The notes: generated by a model from the sequence alone, not told the origin. Shown: positions 51,581 to 61,835, counted from the first letter of the stretch. The stretch is 64,000 bases of DNA from Flagellimonas_B algarum (GCF_040513375.1 NZ_JBEVTG010000001.1:1364001-1428000), one strand, 5' to 3'. A program made the numbers and translations.

Positions 51581-53767
51581 ATGAAGAAGAACGTTGTATT
51601 TGGATTTTTAATCCTACTCATTGCTGTGGCCTCGTGCAGCTTTACCAACAAATCTTTCGAGACCAACGATAAGGACAAGTTGTTGCTTGACCTGATTTCG
51701 TATGTTCTTGAAAAAGGGCACTATGAACCGAAGGATATCAACGACCGGTTTTCGGCCAATGTCTATGAGGATTTCATTGATATCATCGATCCCACCAAAC
51801 GCTATTTCCTGGCCAGCGATATCAGGGAATTCGAACAATACAAGTATCAAATCGACGATCAAATCAAGAATACCGATATCAGTTTTTTCAATTTGGTCTA
51901 CCAACGTTTGATGAAGCGTATGGATGAGGCCAAAGCGATCTATGCCGATGTCCTTGACGAATCTTTCGATTACACCAAGGAAGAAACGATTAGTGTCGAT
52001 TACAAAGACGAGGGTTATGCCGCCAACAAAAAGCAGCTAAAAGAACGCTGGAGAAAGCAGCTGAAGTACAATGCCCTCGGGGTGTATGACAATAAAATCA
52101 AAATCAGGAATACTGCTACTTCAGGAGGGACCGGTGAGGACTTGGCCAGTGCCGAAGTGGAAGTAGTCGATCCCGTACAGCAAGAGTTGAAGAACATGAC
52201 TTTGGCCGAAGTGGAACAGGCGGCCCGGGAAACCACGAAAAAGACCTTAGACGATTTCTTTGATTTCGTCGACGATTTAGAACGCAAAGATTGGTTCGTA
52301 CAGTACATCAATACCATTGTTGACGAGTTCGATCCCCATACGTTTTATTTCGCTCCGGAGGAAAAAGACAAATTCGACATCAGCATGTCGGGTAAGTTCG
52401 AAGGTATCGGAGCCAGACTACAGAAGAAACCCGAAGGGGCCAAAGTGGTCGAGATCATCTCAGGAGGACCGGTATGGCGTGAAAAAAGCCTAGAAGTAGG
52501 TGATGAGATCCTAAAAGTAGGACAAGAAGGGGAAGAGCCTATCGATATCGTAGGAATGCGATTGGATGATGCCATCAAATTGATCAAAGGCCCAAAAGGG
52601 ACCATCGTTGATTTGACGGTCCGTAAGGTCGATGGCACCATCGATGTGGTATCCATTACCCGTGATGTGGTCGAATTGGAGGAATCCTATGCCAAATCGG
52701 CGACCGTCATCAAAGGTGAGCGCACCTATGGGTTGATCGATCTTCCTAAATTCTATGTCGATTTTGAAGATTATACCGAACGCAATGCCGCCACCGATGT
52801 GGCCAAGGAAGTGGAGCGTTTGAAGCAAGCCGGTGCCGAAGGCCTTATTTTAGACCTTAGGGACAATGGTGGTGGATCCTTGAAAACGGTGGTTGAAATG
52901 GCCGGTCTCTTCATCAAAGACGGACCCATCGTTCAGGTGCGTTCTTCGGGCAAACGTAAAGAAGTACACGAAGATAAGGACGAACGCATCCAGTGGGATG
53001 GTCCCTTGGTAATCTTGGTGAACGAACTTTCAGCTTCGGCTTCAGAGATTTTGGCGGCAGCCATGCAAGATTACAAAAGGGCCGTAGTCATCGGTAGCAA
53101 GCAAACCTTTGGTAAAGGAACCGTTCAAAACGTCATTCCCTTGGATAACATCGTCCGTAGCAACGAACACGGCGATTTAGGAGCGATAAAACTAACCACT
53201 CAGAAGTTCTATCGCATCAACGGAGGCTCTACCCAATTGGAGGGGGTCAAGAGTGATATCGTCGTACCGGACCGTTACAGTTATATCGATTTGGGCGAAA
53301 AAGACCAAGACAACCCCTTGGGATGGGATAAGATCAGTCCGGCCGATTATATGGTCTGGGACGGGTATATCGACTACGAGGGTACCATTGAAAAAAGTAT
53401 GGCCCGAATGGCCGATAACGAGCAGATCAAATTGATCGAAGAAAACGCAAAATGGTTGCGCGCCCAGCAAGATGAAACCACCGTATCGCTGAACTACGAA
53501 ACGTATAAGGCCAACCAAGAGCGTAACAAAGAACGGTCGAATTACTTCAAGTCATTGGCCGATTACGATTCAAGGTTGACGTTTAAATCCTTACAGTATG
53601 AAAGGGACTTGTTTGCCCAAGACCCGATATTAAGGGAGAAAAGGGATAGATGGCATACTGATTTGGCCAAGGATGTCTACGTCGAGGAAGCGATCAACGT
53701 ATTGCAGGATCTAAAACTCAACGCCATCAAGAACGCAAATACGAAACTAGCGAGCGTGAAAGGCTAA
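51581..53767 (+). CDS. Prc/Tsp-type carboxy-terminal processing protease (S41) lipoprotein
   Basis: A 728-residue protease from the ATG at 51581, which gives a lipoprotein signal (MKKNVVFGFLILLIAVASCS, Cys19); the upstream TTG start is rejected. An N-terminal helical domain (about 30-250) precedes a PDZ domain (about 260-355), the S41 catalytic domain with DLRDNGGGSL near 424-433, SASASEI (Ser near 482) and FGKGTVQ (Lys near 507), and a DUF3340 C-terminal tail. It degrades misfolded or tagged periplasmic proteins. It is followed by a strong terminator. Confidence 0.93.
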   Translation: MKKNVVFGFLILLIAVASCSFTNKSFETNDKDKLLLDLISYVLEKGHYEPKDINDRFSANVYEDFIDIIDPTKRYFLASDIREFEQYKYQIDDQIKNTDISFFNLVYQRLMKRMDEAKAIYADVLDESFDYTKEETISVDYKDEGYAANKKQLKERWRKQLKYNALGVYDNKIKIRNTATSGGTGEDLASAEVEVVDPVQQELKNMTLAEVEQAARETTKKTLDDFFDFVDDLERKDWFVQYINTIVDEFDPHTFYFAPEEKDKFDISMSGKFEGIGARLQKKPEGAKVVEIISGGPVWREKSLEVGDEILKVGQEGEEPIDIVGMRLDDAIKLIKGPKGTIVDLTVRKVDGTIDVVSITRDVVELEESYAKSATVIKGERTYGLIDLPKFYVDFEDYTERNAATDVAKEVERLKQAGAEGLILDLRDNGGGSLKTVVEMAGLFIKDGPIVQVRSSGKRKEVHEDKDERIQWDGPLVILVNELSASASEILAAAMQDYKRAVVIGSKQTFGKGTVQNVIPLDNIVRSNEHGDLGAIKLTTQKFYRINGGSTQLEGVKSDIVVPDRYSYIDLGEKDQDNPLGWDKISPADYMVWDGYIDYEGTIEKSMARMADNEQIKLIEENAKWLRAQQDETTVSLNYETYKANQERNKERSNYFKSLADYDSRLTFKSLQYERDLFAQDPILREKRDRWHTDLAKDVYVEEAINVLQDLKLNAIKNANTKLASVKG

Positions 53768-53787
53768 TGCCAAAAAAACATCATATG

Positions 53788-53817
53788 AAAACCTGCTGTT
53801 CACAGCAGGTTTTTTTG
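53788..53817 (+). terminator. Intrinsic terminator after the Prc-type protease
   Basis: AACCTGCTG and CAGCAGGTT pair perfectly around a TTCA loop and are followed by T7. The endonuclease ATG follows at 53853, so that gene likely has its own promoter. Confidence 0.9.
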
Positions 53818-53852
53818 TTTCTGGCCGTGAAATTCCTTTGTTTGCAGTCTGA

Positions 53853-54653
53853 ATGGGCAAGCAAAAGAAAATATATACCCTGCTCTTGGCAATTTGCATC
53901 GTTGGCTTTTGGGTCTTCGAAAATTTCTATACCCCGGCCAGTTATTCAAAGGAAGGTGGATCGGAAGGGATTCCTTTTGATGCGGGGCTTTTACCGGAAT
54001 CGACTACCAATTCCGTTGTGGCACATCAATACTATATGCTCTCGTATAGCGAACCCTTTGAACAGGCCGAGTGGGTGGCCTATTCCCTAAGTCGTGACCA
54101 ATTGACCGATGATGACAGAAGACGCCCCTATTTTATTGAAGATCCCGATGTTCGGACCAAGTCTGCCGACTGGCGCAATTACAAGGGATCTGGTTTCGAT
54201 CGGGGCCATTTATGCCCAGCAGGGGACCGGCGTTTTTCAGAACAAGCGTATAACGAAACCTTTTATACCAGCAATATCAGTCCGCAACGGAACGATTTCA
54301 ATGCCGGGGTTTGGAACCGTTTGGAACAACTAGTGCGCTACTGGGCCAAGCGATATGGTCAGGTTTATGTGATCACGGCGGGGGTACTGGAAGCGGGTTT
54401 GGATGAAATCGGAGGGGAGGATGTGGCCGTACCCGAGGCCTTTTACAAAATCGTATACCGTGAAGAGGGGGATAAGGCCCTGGTACTCGCTTTTTTGATC
54501 CCACATGAGGAATCAACGGCCCCCTTGTCTTCGTTCTTGGTGTCCGTCGAAGCCTTGGAAGCGGAGACCGGAATCGATTTTTTCAACTCGAAACCAACCG
54601 ATTGGCAAAAGCGCTTGGAAGGTCAGGTGCGAAAATCCGAATGGTCTTTCTGA
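53853..54653 (+). CDS. DNA/RNA non-specific endonuclease (NucA/DRGH type)
   Basis: A 266-residue nuclease with an N-terminal membrane or signal segment (about 8-24). The beta-beta-alpha metal active site is intact: DRGH at 116-119 with the catalytic His119, followed by TSNISPQ (Asn141) and FNAGVWNRLE (Asn155 at the metal). It cuts DNA and RNA without sequence choice, outside the cytoplasm. It could scavenge phosphate or feed uptake by ComEC, but the two genes are separate. No immunity gene is adjacent, so it is not an obvious toxin. Confidence 0.9.
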   Translation: MGKQKKIYTLLLAICIVGFWVFENFYTPASYSKEGGSEGIPFDAGLLPESTTNSVVAHQYYMLSYSEPFEQAEWVAYSLSRDQLTDDDRRRPYFIEDPDVRTKSADWRNYKGSGFDRGHLCPAGDRRFSEQAYNETFYTSNISPQRNDFNAGVWNRLEQLVRYWAKRYGQVYVITAGVLEAGLDEIGGEDVAVPEAFYKIVYREEGDKALVLAFLIPHEESTAPLSSFLVSVEALEAETGIDFFNSKPTDWQKRLEGQVRKSEWSF

Positions 54654-55937
54654 TCAAATACCCTCACTCAAGCGAGCCGCATCGAATTTAAGGAAGATGA
54701 ACAGCATGGCGGTAAAGAACAATAATCCGGAGCCTCCATAGCTGAAAAAGGGCAGTGGGATACCGATAGTAGGGAGTAATCCGATGACCATACCGATATT
54801 GATGAAATAGTGCATGAGTAAGATCGAAATGATCCCATACCCGTACATTCTCGGAAAATCGCGTTTTTGCCGTTCGGCGAGATGGATGAGTCTCAAAAAG
54901 AATACGGTGAATAGCAAAATGATGAACGTCGTACCCAAAAACCCCCATTCCTCACCTACCGAACTAAAGATATAATCCGTATGCTGGGCAGGTACGAAAT
55001 CACCTTTGGTTCGCGTGCCTTCCAGAAATCCTTTTCCTGTGAAACCACCTGACTCGATGGCCTTTTCCGATTGGTACGTGTTGTATCCGATGGTTTTCTT
55101 GATCTGTTCCAATTTTACCGGGTCCTTTTCCAATCCCAACCAAAGTCCAAAACGATCGCGATGGCGTTGTTCAAAAATGTTGTTGAAAACGAAATTGACC
55201 GAAAGGGAAACCGCCACGCATCCTGCTAGAAACAGGACCAATGGAAAGGTCGGAATCTTGAGTTGGGGTTTCTTGAACAAAAAGAACAAGGAGGTCAACA
55301 CACCTAAACCGATGATGACCCAGATGTAACCGAACATCAAGGTGGTTACGAACAAGAGCACCAACAGTAAGGCCAAGCCAAGGTACCTTAAGGGGAATCC
55401 TTCCCGGAACAAAACGAAAAAAAGCGAAAAATAGACCAAGGCACTTCCAGGATCGGGTTGGGGCAATATCAAAAGGACCGGCACCATGATGATCAAGACC
55501 GCATATAACTGATGTCGTATGCGTTTGATGTCGGTTTGAATGTCACTTAAATATTTTGACAAAGCCAAAGCCACCGCCATTTTTCCCAACTCCGACGGCT
55601 GCAGGTTGAAAAACCCAAGGTCATACCAAGAAGTCGCTCCGGCTATGGTCTCCCCAAAGGCGAACAGTCCGACCAACAAGATGATAGCGGCAATGTAGAA
55701 AATGCTCGCGAAGCGTTCGAAAAAAGAAGATTCGATCGACATCAATACCACGATTACGATGACCGATAACCCAATGAAAAAGAGCTGCTTTCCGTATGAA
55801 GTGGAAAAATCGATTAAAGACGCGGAGGCATCCGTAAGGGTCGTACTGTAAATGTTGACCCATCCGAAAAAGACCAATAAGGCGTAAAGCAGTACGGTAA
55901 GCCAATCCAAGCGTTTGAACACGCTGTTACCACGCAT
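54654..55937 (-). CDS. rodA: Peptidoglycan glycosyltransferase RodA
   Basis: A 427-residue SEDS-family polymerase of the elongation machinery; the ATG at 55937 (8 bases into the mrdA end) is chosen, with 55943 as alternative, because the longer frame adds a basic tail. About ten membrane helices are visible. Conserved segments are NLQPSELGKMAVALALSKYLSD near 130-151, LPQPDPGSALVY near 175-186 and IGLLPTIGIPLPFFSYGGSGL near the C-terminus. It works with PBP2 encoded directly upstream. Confidence 0.93.
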   Translation of the reverse strand: MRGNSVFKRLDWLTVLLYALLVFFGWVNIYSTTLTDASASLIDFSTSYGKQLFFIGLSVIVIVVLMSIESSFFERFASIFYIAAIILLVGLFAFGETIAGATSWYDLGFFNLQPSELGKMAVALALSKYLSDIQTDIKRIRHQLYAVLIIMVPVLLILPQPDPGSALVYFSLFFVLFREGFPLRYLGLALLLVLLFVTTLMFGYIWVIIGLGVLTSLFFLFKKPQLKIPTFPLVLFLAGCVAVSLSVNFVFNNIFEQRHRDRFGLWLGLEKDPVKLEQIKKTIGYNTYQSEKAIESGGFTGKGFLEGTRTKGDFVPAQHTDYIFSSVGEEWGFLGTTFIILLFTVFFLRLIHLAERQKRDFPRMYGYGIISILLMHYFINIGMVIGLLPTIGIPLPFFSYGGSGLLFFTAMLFIFLKFDAARLSEGI

Positions 55938-57795
55938 ATTCATTGATCTTAAAAGGCTCGCCGCTATACGGTTTGGCGTATTCGTGTTCCAAGGTTTTCT
56001 CCAACATGCGTGATTCAAGATCCGTACGCGTGATGGTTCCCTTCAGGTATTTCTCGATCATTAAGGAGGCGATGTGCCCGGCATATCGGGCCCCATAATA
56101 CCCATGCTCGATGTAGACCGCCATTGCGATCTTTGGATTTTCGACCGGGGCGAAGGCCACGAACACCGAGTGGTCGGTCAATTGAACCCGCTCTCCATCG
56201 ATACGGGTGAAATTTTCAACGGTACCCGTCTTCCCCGCGATCGAGATTCCTGGAATGCGTAACCATTTGGCCGTACCTCGCTGATAAACCTCGGCCATGC
56301 CTTCGATAACGGGATCGAAGTGTTGTTTGTCAATGGTCGTATACTTGCGTTCGATAAAGTGGTGATCGATCGATGCCGTACCGGAAATCTGTTTGATCAG
56401 GTGGGGGGTATAGAAAAAGCCCCGGTTGGCAATGGCAGCGGTCATATTGGCCAGCTGAAGCGGGGTCGCTGCGACCTCGCCTTGGCCTATGGAATTCGAG
56501 ATAATGGTCGATGAGGCCCATCGGTTGTCGCCATACCATTTATCGTAAAAGGCTTTGCTTGGAATCCGCCCTGGCCGCCCCGTCGGGATGTCTACTCCCA
56601 AATAACCACCAAGGCCGAAGCTGCGCATGTGGTTTTCCCAAATGTCCATGCCTTCATCGGTGGTTTCGAACTTATCATAGATTTTACGGAAGGTACCGGC
56701 GAAATAAGCGTTACACGAGGTGTAGATACCCGATTTCATGTTCCGGATACCGCCGCCGCAATGGCATCCTTTTTTCTGGTTTCCGACATAGAATCCATTA
56801 TAGCAGCGAAAGGTGGTTTTGGTATCGACTACGTCTTCTTGCAGTGCAATCAAGGCATTAAGGGTCTTGAAAGGCGAACCTGGTGAGGGTTCGGCAAGAA
56901 TGGAACGGTCCCAAGTCGGTTTGGAAATGCTATCGTAATGCAACTTGGTATAATTTCGGGATCGTTGCCGTCCTACCAAAAGGGCTGGATCATAAGTCGG
57001 ACCGGAAATCATGGTCAGGATTTCACCTGAAGAAGGTTCGATGGCTACGATACCGCCACGCTTTCCATGCATGAGGCGTTCGCCATATTCTTGCAGGTCT
57101 TTGTCGAGAGTAATGTGTATTTCTTTTCCCAATTCGGGTAGGGTATCGAGTTTTCCGTTTTTATACGGGCCGATATCCCGGTTAAAGCGGTCTTTTTGGA
57201 TGTATTTCACCCCTTTCCTTCCCCGTAAGAGGTCTTCATATTGTTTCTCGACCCCGGTTCGCCCCTTTAATTCCCCCGCCCTATAGTACGGATTGGTTCG
57301 CAAATCGGTCTCGTTTACTTCACTGATATAGCCCAACACATTGGCTCCACTTTCGGTCAAGTAATCACGCAAGGATCTTTTCTGGATGTAAAACCCTTGG
57401 TACCGTCTCATTTTCTCTTGCAATCGGGCATAATCTTCCTTGGATAGCTGCGGTACCAAAACCGAAGGCAGTCGCGGCGAATATACCTTGGCCCGTTTCA
57501 TCTTTTTGATGAATTCTTCCTTAGTGATGCCCAAGAGACTGCTGAATTCCAAGGTGTCCAACGGCTTCACTTCACGCGGAATGACCATGACATCATAAGC
57601 CGGTTGGTTTCCGACCAAGAGCTTGCCGTTTCGGTCATAAATGTAACCCCGTTCAGGATATTCGTAAACCGCTTTGATCGCCGGGTCTTCCAACAATTGG
57701 TTGGGAGAAAAACTGAACAATTGCAAATACGACAACCTCCCGATAAAGGTGATTCCGATGATGATGATAAAGGATGAAAGCAGTAGCTTTTTCAT
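55927..57795 (-). CDS. mrdA: Penicillin-binding protein 2 (elongation transpeptidase)
   Basis: A 622-residue class B PBP anchored by one N-terminal helix. The PBP dimer domain spans about 45-215 and the transpeptidase about 245-600. The active-site motifs are SPFK (Ser307-Lys310), SCN (360-362) and KTG in AGKTGTVEN. Between the first two motifs lie Cys331, Cys344 and Cys346 in a CxxG/CHCGGG pattern that could bind zinc. It cross-links the peptidoglycan of the side wall. It is between mreD and rodA. Confidence 0.94.
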   Translation of the reverse strand: MKKLLLSSFIIIIGITFIGRLSYLQLFSFSPNQLLEDPAIKAVYEYPERGYIYDRNGKLLVGNQPAYDVMVIPREVKPLDTLEFSSLLGITKEEFIKKMKRAKVYSPRLPSVLVPQLSKEDYARLQEKMRRYQGFYIQKRSLRDYLTESGANVLGYISEVNETDLRTNPYYRAGELKGRTGVEKQYEDLLRGRKGVKYIQKDRFNRDIGPYKNGKLDTLPELGKEIHITLDKDLQEYGERLMHGKRGGIVAIEPSSGEILTMISGPTYDPALLVGRQRSRNYTKLHYDSISKPTWDRSILAEPSPGSPFKTLNALIALQEDVVDTKTTFRCYNGFYVGNQKKGCHCGGGIRNMKSGIYTSCNAYFAGTFRKIYDKFETTDEGMDIWENHMRSFGLGGYLGVDIPTGRPGRIPSKAFYDKWYGDNRWASSTIISNSIGQGEVAATPLQLANMTAAIANRGFFYTPHLIKQISGTASIDHHFIERKYTTIDKQHFDPVIEGMAEVYQRGTAKWLRIPGISIAGKTGTVENFTRIDGERVQLTDHSVFVAFAPVENPKIAMAVYIEHGYYGARYAGHIASLMIEKYLKGTITRTDLESRMLEKTLEHEYAKPYSGEPFKINEYAW

Positions 57796-57816
57796 AGCGG
57801 TCCAAATCTTTTCCCG

Positions 57817-58326
57817 TTATTCGTCGTCTTTGGCGAACAACGAACCCAACAGCATACAAATCAAGAACGTTACAACGCTTGTGAAAAGTATCTTGTTCAA
57901 AATTAATAGGATATGCGAGAAACTTAAAATTTCAAAGGAAAAGAATAGCGTATGGTGCAACACGGTCAGGATCCCCAAAAAGGTGATGCGTTGCAACCGG
58001 GTGGTATTCCGGAAGGTAAAACCTTGGAACTCGTAATTCGCCCCGAAACAAAACCTCAGGATCACCGGTCGGGCGTAGGCCAAGGTGACCGCCGCGATAG
58101 AATGCAAGGCCATGGTGTCTGAAAAAAGATCAATGGTGAACCCCAATGCGAAACCTGCCAGAATGAACAAGGCCCTGTTTTCATGTATGGGGTACCAATA
58201 AAAAAAGAGGATATAAACGAAGGGGTTGATGTACCCCATGAAGTTCATGTGGTTGAAGACCAAAATCTGGGCCAAGACCAAAAGCAAAAAGCGGATGCCG
58301 TTTAATAGAATCGGATTATTTCGCAT
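57817..58326 (-). CDS. mreD: Rod shape-determining protein MreD
   Basis: A 169-residue membrane protein with about five helices and little soluble sequence, the normal form of MreD. Its identity rests mainly on position, overlapping mreC by 11 bases and preceding mrdA by 21, plus the family-like HENRALFILAGFALGFTIDLFSDTMALH segment near 48-75. MreD is part of the elongasome membrane complex with MreC and RodA. Confidence 0.85.
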   Translation of the reverse strand: MRNNPILLNGIRFLLLVLAQILVFNHMNFMGYINPFVYILFFYWYPIHENRALFILAGFALGFTIDLFSDTMALHSIAAVTLAYARPVILRFCFGANYEFQGFTFRNTTRLQRITFLGILTVLHHTLFFSFEILSFSHILLILNKILFTSVVTFLICMLLGSLFAKDDE

Positions 58327-59134
58327 TGTCGGTCTTCTTTTCTAAGTCGAGGACCTCTTGTCGGTTCCGGTTCTCGATGACATAGACGTTCTTCAAGTTC
58401 GCCATGTCATTGAACAATTTGACATCGATATTGAAAAAACTTCGGGCTTCGTTCAAATCGTATTTTTGGATGACGCCGATCGGAATGTTTTCAGGGAAAA
58501 TGCTCGACATGGCCCCGGTCACGATGGTATCGCCCACATTGACGGGGACCAATCGCGGAATATCGACCAGTTGAACCACATCGAAACGGTCGGCATTCCA
58601 TTCCAACGAACCGAAATAGTCGGTGTTCTTGATTTTGGCGTTGATACTCGATCGGGTATTCAAGATGCTTTGAACGGTCGCATAGTTCGTTGAGGTGTTC
58701 TCGACGATCCCTAAAATACCATCGGTTGTGATGACCCCCATATCTTGTTTGATTCCATGGCTCCTGCCTTTGTTGATCGTCAGGTAATTGCGGGGCGAGG
58801 CGTAGCTGTTTTTAACGATGCGGGCATTGATTACCGCATAGTCTTGTAGGCTGCTATCCAAGACCTGGTCGTTCACCACTTGGGCATTGAACAACAAGAC
58901 CCGAAGGCGTTCATTTTCTTCGACCAATCTTCGGTTTTCCTCTTGAAGACCAAAATAATCCTTGATGTTGGTCGAGGTGTTATAAACACTGCCAGTGACC
59001 CATTTGGAGGAGTTGAAGAACTTCGATTGGTGGTAGGCGTGTGATAGAATGGTCAAAAACACGGCAATCAACAAAAGCCCAGAATAAAGGAATGCGTTCT
59101 TATAACTTAGAATGATGTTGATGATCCTTTGCAT
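58316..59134 (-). CDS. mreC: Rod shape-determining protein MreC
   Basis: A 272-residue bitopic protein with one helix near 13-32, a coiled coil near 60-85 (LQEENRRLVEENERLRVLL) and the periplasmic beta domain from about 95 (INARIVKNSY...NKGRSHGIKQDMGVIT). The coiled coil and the GRSHGIKQDMGV stretch are typical of MreC. It links MreB filaments to PBP2 and RodA. It lies 56 bases after mreB. Confidence 0.92.
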   Translation of the reverse strand: MQRIINIILSYKNAFLYSGLLLIAVFLTILSHAYHQSKFFNSSKWVTGSVYNTSTNIKDYFGLQEENRRLVEENERLRVLLFNAQVVNDQVLDSSLQDYAVINARIVKNSYASPRNYLTINKGRSHGIKQDMGVITTDGILGIVENTSTNYATVQSILNTRSSINAKIKNTDYFGSLEWNADRFDVVQLVDIPRLVPVNVGDTIVTGAMSSIFPENIPIGVIQKYDLNEARSFFNIDVKLFNDMANLKNVYVIENRNRQEVLDLEKKTDNAK

Positions 59135-59190
59135 TCCTGGTCTTGGTTTCCGGCACTATGTCAAAAAGGGTCCCGTGTTCGTTCTGGGAC

Positions 59191-60219
59191 TTATTTGATC
59201 AAGATATTTTTATAGCGCTCGAGGTTCTTTAACGTAATGCCCGTTCCACGTACAACGGCACGTAAAGGGTCTTCCGCGATATAGACCGGAAGATCCGTTT
59301 TTTGTGAGAGTCGGCGATCCAATCCTCGGAGCATCGAACCACCCCCGGCAAGGTAAATCCCGGTATTATAAATATCGGCGGCCAATTCAGGAGGTGTTTG
59401 CGAAAGGGTTTCCATAACCGCATCCTCAACACGCAAGATACTTTTGTCTAGGGCTTTGGCGATTTCGCGGTAGGACACCTGCACCTGCTTGGGTTTTCCT
59501 GTCAAAAGATCACGGCCCTGGATCAATTTGTCGTCGGGCGGTGACTGTAGGTCTTCGGTGGCGGACCCGATGTCGATTTTGATGGCTTCCGCTGTGGTCT
59601 CCCCGACGTACAGGTTGTGTTGGGTACGCATGTAATAGATGATGTCGTTGGTGAACACGTCACCCGCGATCTTGACCGATTTGTCACAGACGATCCCTCC
59701 TAGGGCGATTACCGCGATCTCAGTGGTACCTCCTCCGATATCGACGATCATATTCCCTTTGGGCTGCATGATATCAAGACCGATACCGATGGCAGCGGCC
59801 ATGGGTTCATGGATCAAATACACTTCCTTTCCGTTGACCCGTTCGGCTGATTCGCGAACGGCGCGCATTTCAACTTCCGTAATCCCCGATGGGATACAGA
59901 TGACCATACGAAGGGCAGGTGGGAACCATTTTTTCTTTAGGGCCGGAATGTTCTTGATGAACATATTGATCATCTTTTCCGACGCATCGAAATCGGCGAT
60001 TACCCCATCCTTCAAAGGTCGGATGGTCTTGATGTTTTCATGGGTCTTGCCCTGCATCATGTTGGCCTCACGCCCGACAGCGATGATCTTGCCCGAAATT
60101 CGATCACGGGCAACGATCGAAGGGCTGTCAACAACCACTTTGTCCAAATGTATGATGAGGGTATTGGCGGTACCGAGGTCAATGGCGATTTCCTCGGTCA
60201 TGAAATCAAAAAATCCCAT
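59191..60219 (-). CDS. mreB: Rod shape-determining protein MreB
   Basis: A 342-residue actin-like ATPase. DLGTANTLI at 14-22 is phosphate-1, DIGGGTTEIAVI near 164-175 is phosphate-2, and YLAGGGSMLRGLD near 293-305 binds adenosine. Its membrane filaments guide lateral wall synthesis by MreC, MreD, PBP2 and RodA, all encoded downstream in the same order. A candidate -7 element TACTTTTG (60267-60260) lies upstream; its -33 partner is weak. Confidence 0.96.
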   Translation of the reverse strand: MGFFDFMTEEIAIDLGTANTLIIHLDKVVVDSPSIVARDRISGKIIAVGREANMMQGKTHENIKTIRPLKDGVIADFDASEKMINMFIKNIPALKKKWFPPALRMVICIPSGITEVEMRAVRESAERVNGKEVYLIHEPMAAAIGIGLDIMQPKGNMIVDIGGGTTEIAVIALGGIVCDKSVKIAGDVFTNDIIYYMRTQHNLYVGETTAEAIKIDIGSATEDLQSPPDDKLIQGRDLLTGKPKQVQVSYREIAKALDKSILRVEDAVMETLSQTPPELAADIYNTGIYLAGGGSMLRGLDRRLSQKTDLPVYIAEDPLRAVVRGTGITLKNLERYKNILIK

Positions 60220-60274
60220 AAAAAGCGTTTACTATCGGATTAAAGGTAAATTTTATCGGCAAAAGTAGGAAAAA

Positions 60275-61807
60275 TTAATGCTTAAAATGCCGAGTTCCCG
60301 TCATCACCATCGCCATTTCGTTTTCGTTGCAATAGTCGATGCTCAATTGATCTTTAATGGAACCCCCAGGTTGGATGACACTCACCACCCCTGCTTGGTT
60401 CGCGATTTCAACACAATCGGGGAAGGGGAAGAAGGCATCGCTGGCCATCACAGCCCCTTGCAGGTCAAAGTTGAACTGCCCGGCTTTGTGTATGGCTTGG
60501 TTCAAGGCATCTACCCTTGAGGTCTGCCCGGTACCACTGGCACAAAGCTGTTTGTTTTTGGCCAATACAATGGTGTTGCTCTTGGTGTGCTTGCAGAGTT
60601 TTGAGGCGAAGATGAGGTCTTCCAATTCTTCTGGCGTAGGTTGTTTTTCGGTGACATAGGTCAAATCGGCAACCGAATCGGTCTTGGCATCCTTTTCTTG
60701 CAACAAGGCACCGTTCAAACAGGTGCGCACCAACATTTTCGGTAAATCCACGGGTTTTTGCACCAACAAGATCCTGTTTTTCTTTCCTTTCAAGATGGGT
60801 AGGGCCGCTTCGCTGAACGAAGGGGCGATGACCACTTCGCAAAACAGCTTGTGGATTTCCTCGGCCGTTTCGGCATCGATCTCCGTGTTCGAGATCAAAA
60901 TGCCCCCAAAGGCCGACACCGGATCACCGGCCAAGGCATCGACATAGGCTTGGTAAATCGACCCACGGGTAGCCAGACCGCATGCATTGTTGTGTTTTAA
61001 TATGGCAAAGGTGGGGTCGTCATCCTTGAATTCCTCCATGAGATTCACCGCGGCATCGACATCCAATAGGTTGTTATATGAAAGCTCTTTGCCATGCAAT
61101 TTGTCGAACATGGCTTCAAAATCACCAAAGAAAAACCCTTTTTGATGGGGGTTTTCGCCATAGCGCAATACTTTGCCTGTGGTTTCACTGACCTTCAAGG
61201 CCGGCAGTTCGTGATCTTGGTTGAAGTAGTTGAAGATCGCAGTGTCGTAATGCGATGAGATGTTAAAGGCTTTTGCGGCGAATTGTTTGCGTTGGGCCAA
61301 AGTAGTCGTTCCATGGCCTTCGTTCAAAATATCCAAGAACGATCCATAGTCTTCCATAGAGGAAACGCAGAGCACGTCCTTGAAATTTTTGGCCGCGGCG
61401 CGGATCAAGGAGATACCACCGATGTCGATTTTTTCGATGATATCCTGTTCGGAAGCACCACTCGCCACTGTTTTCTCAAAGGGATATAGGTCTACGATGA
61501 CGATATCGATTTGGGGGATATCGAATTCTTTGAGTTGGGCCGCATCCCCTTCATGGTCCTGTCGGTTCAAAATGCCCCCGAATACTTTGGGATGGAGCGT
61601 TTTGACCCTGCCCCCTAGGATCGAGGGGTAACTCGTCACCTCCTCTACCGGTACGACCGGTATGCCCAAGTCCGTAATGAATTTTTCGGTCCCACCTGTG
61701 GAATACAGCGTGATGCCGAGTTCGTGTAATTTTTCAACAATGGGTCCCAAACCGTCTTTATGGAACACGGAAACTAAGGCCGAAGTGGCTTTTTTAGTGG
61801 ATTGCAT
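60275..61807 (-). CDS. purH: Bifunctional AICAR transformylase/IMP cyclohydrolase
   Basis: A 510-residue fusion of IMP cyclohydrolase (about 1-200, with STGGTEKFI near 35-43 and GRVKTLHPKVFGG near 66-78) and AICAR formyltransferase (about 210-510, with LKHNNACGLAT and FFPFPDCVEIA). It does the last two steps of purine synthesis. It precedes mreB on the same strand by 55 bases. A -7 element TATTTTTG (61843-61836) lies upstream of the start. Confidence 0.95.
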   Translation of the reverse strand: MQSTKKATSALVSVFHKDGLGPIVEKLHELGITLYSTGGTEKFITDLGIPVVPVEEVTSYPSILGGRVKTLHPKVFGGILNRQDHEGDAAQLKEFDIPQIDIVIVDLYPFEKTVASGASEQDIIEKIDIGGISLIRAAAKNFKDVLCVSSMEDYGSFLDILNEGHGTTTLAQRKQFAAKAFNISSHYDTAIFNYFNQDHELPALKVSETTGKVLRYGENPHQKGFFFGDFEAMFDKLHGKELSYNNLLDVDAAVNLMEEFKDDDPTFAILKHNNACGLATRGSIYQAYVDALAGDPVSAFGGILISNTEIDAETAEEIHKLFCEVVIAPSFSEAALPILKGKKNRILLVQKPVDLPKMLVRTCLNGALLQEKDAKTDSVADLTYVTEKQPTPEELEDLIFASKLCKHTKSNTIVLAKNKQLCASGTGQTSRVDALNQAIHKAGQFNFDLQGAVMASDAFFPFPDCVEIANQAGVVSVIQPGGSIKDQLSIDYCNENEMAMVMTGTRHFKH

Positions 61808-61835
61808 AGGTATTTGAGCTGCGAAAATTAAGCTT

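Noticed and set aside
53767..54090. 107-residue frame overlapping the endonuclease start
   Set aside because: Crosses a strong terminator and conflicts with the endonuclease frame, which has an intact DRGH site.
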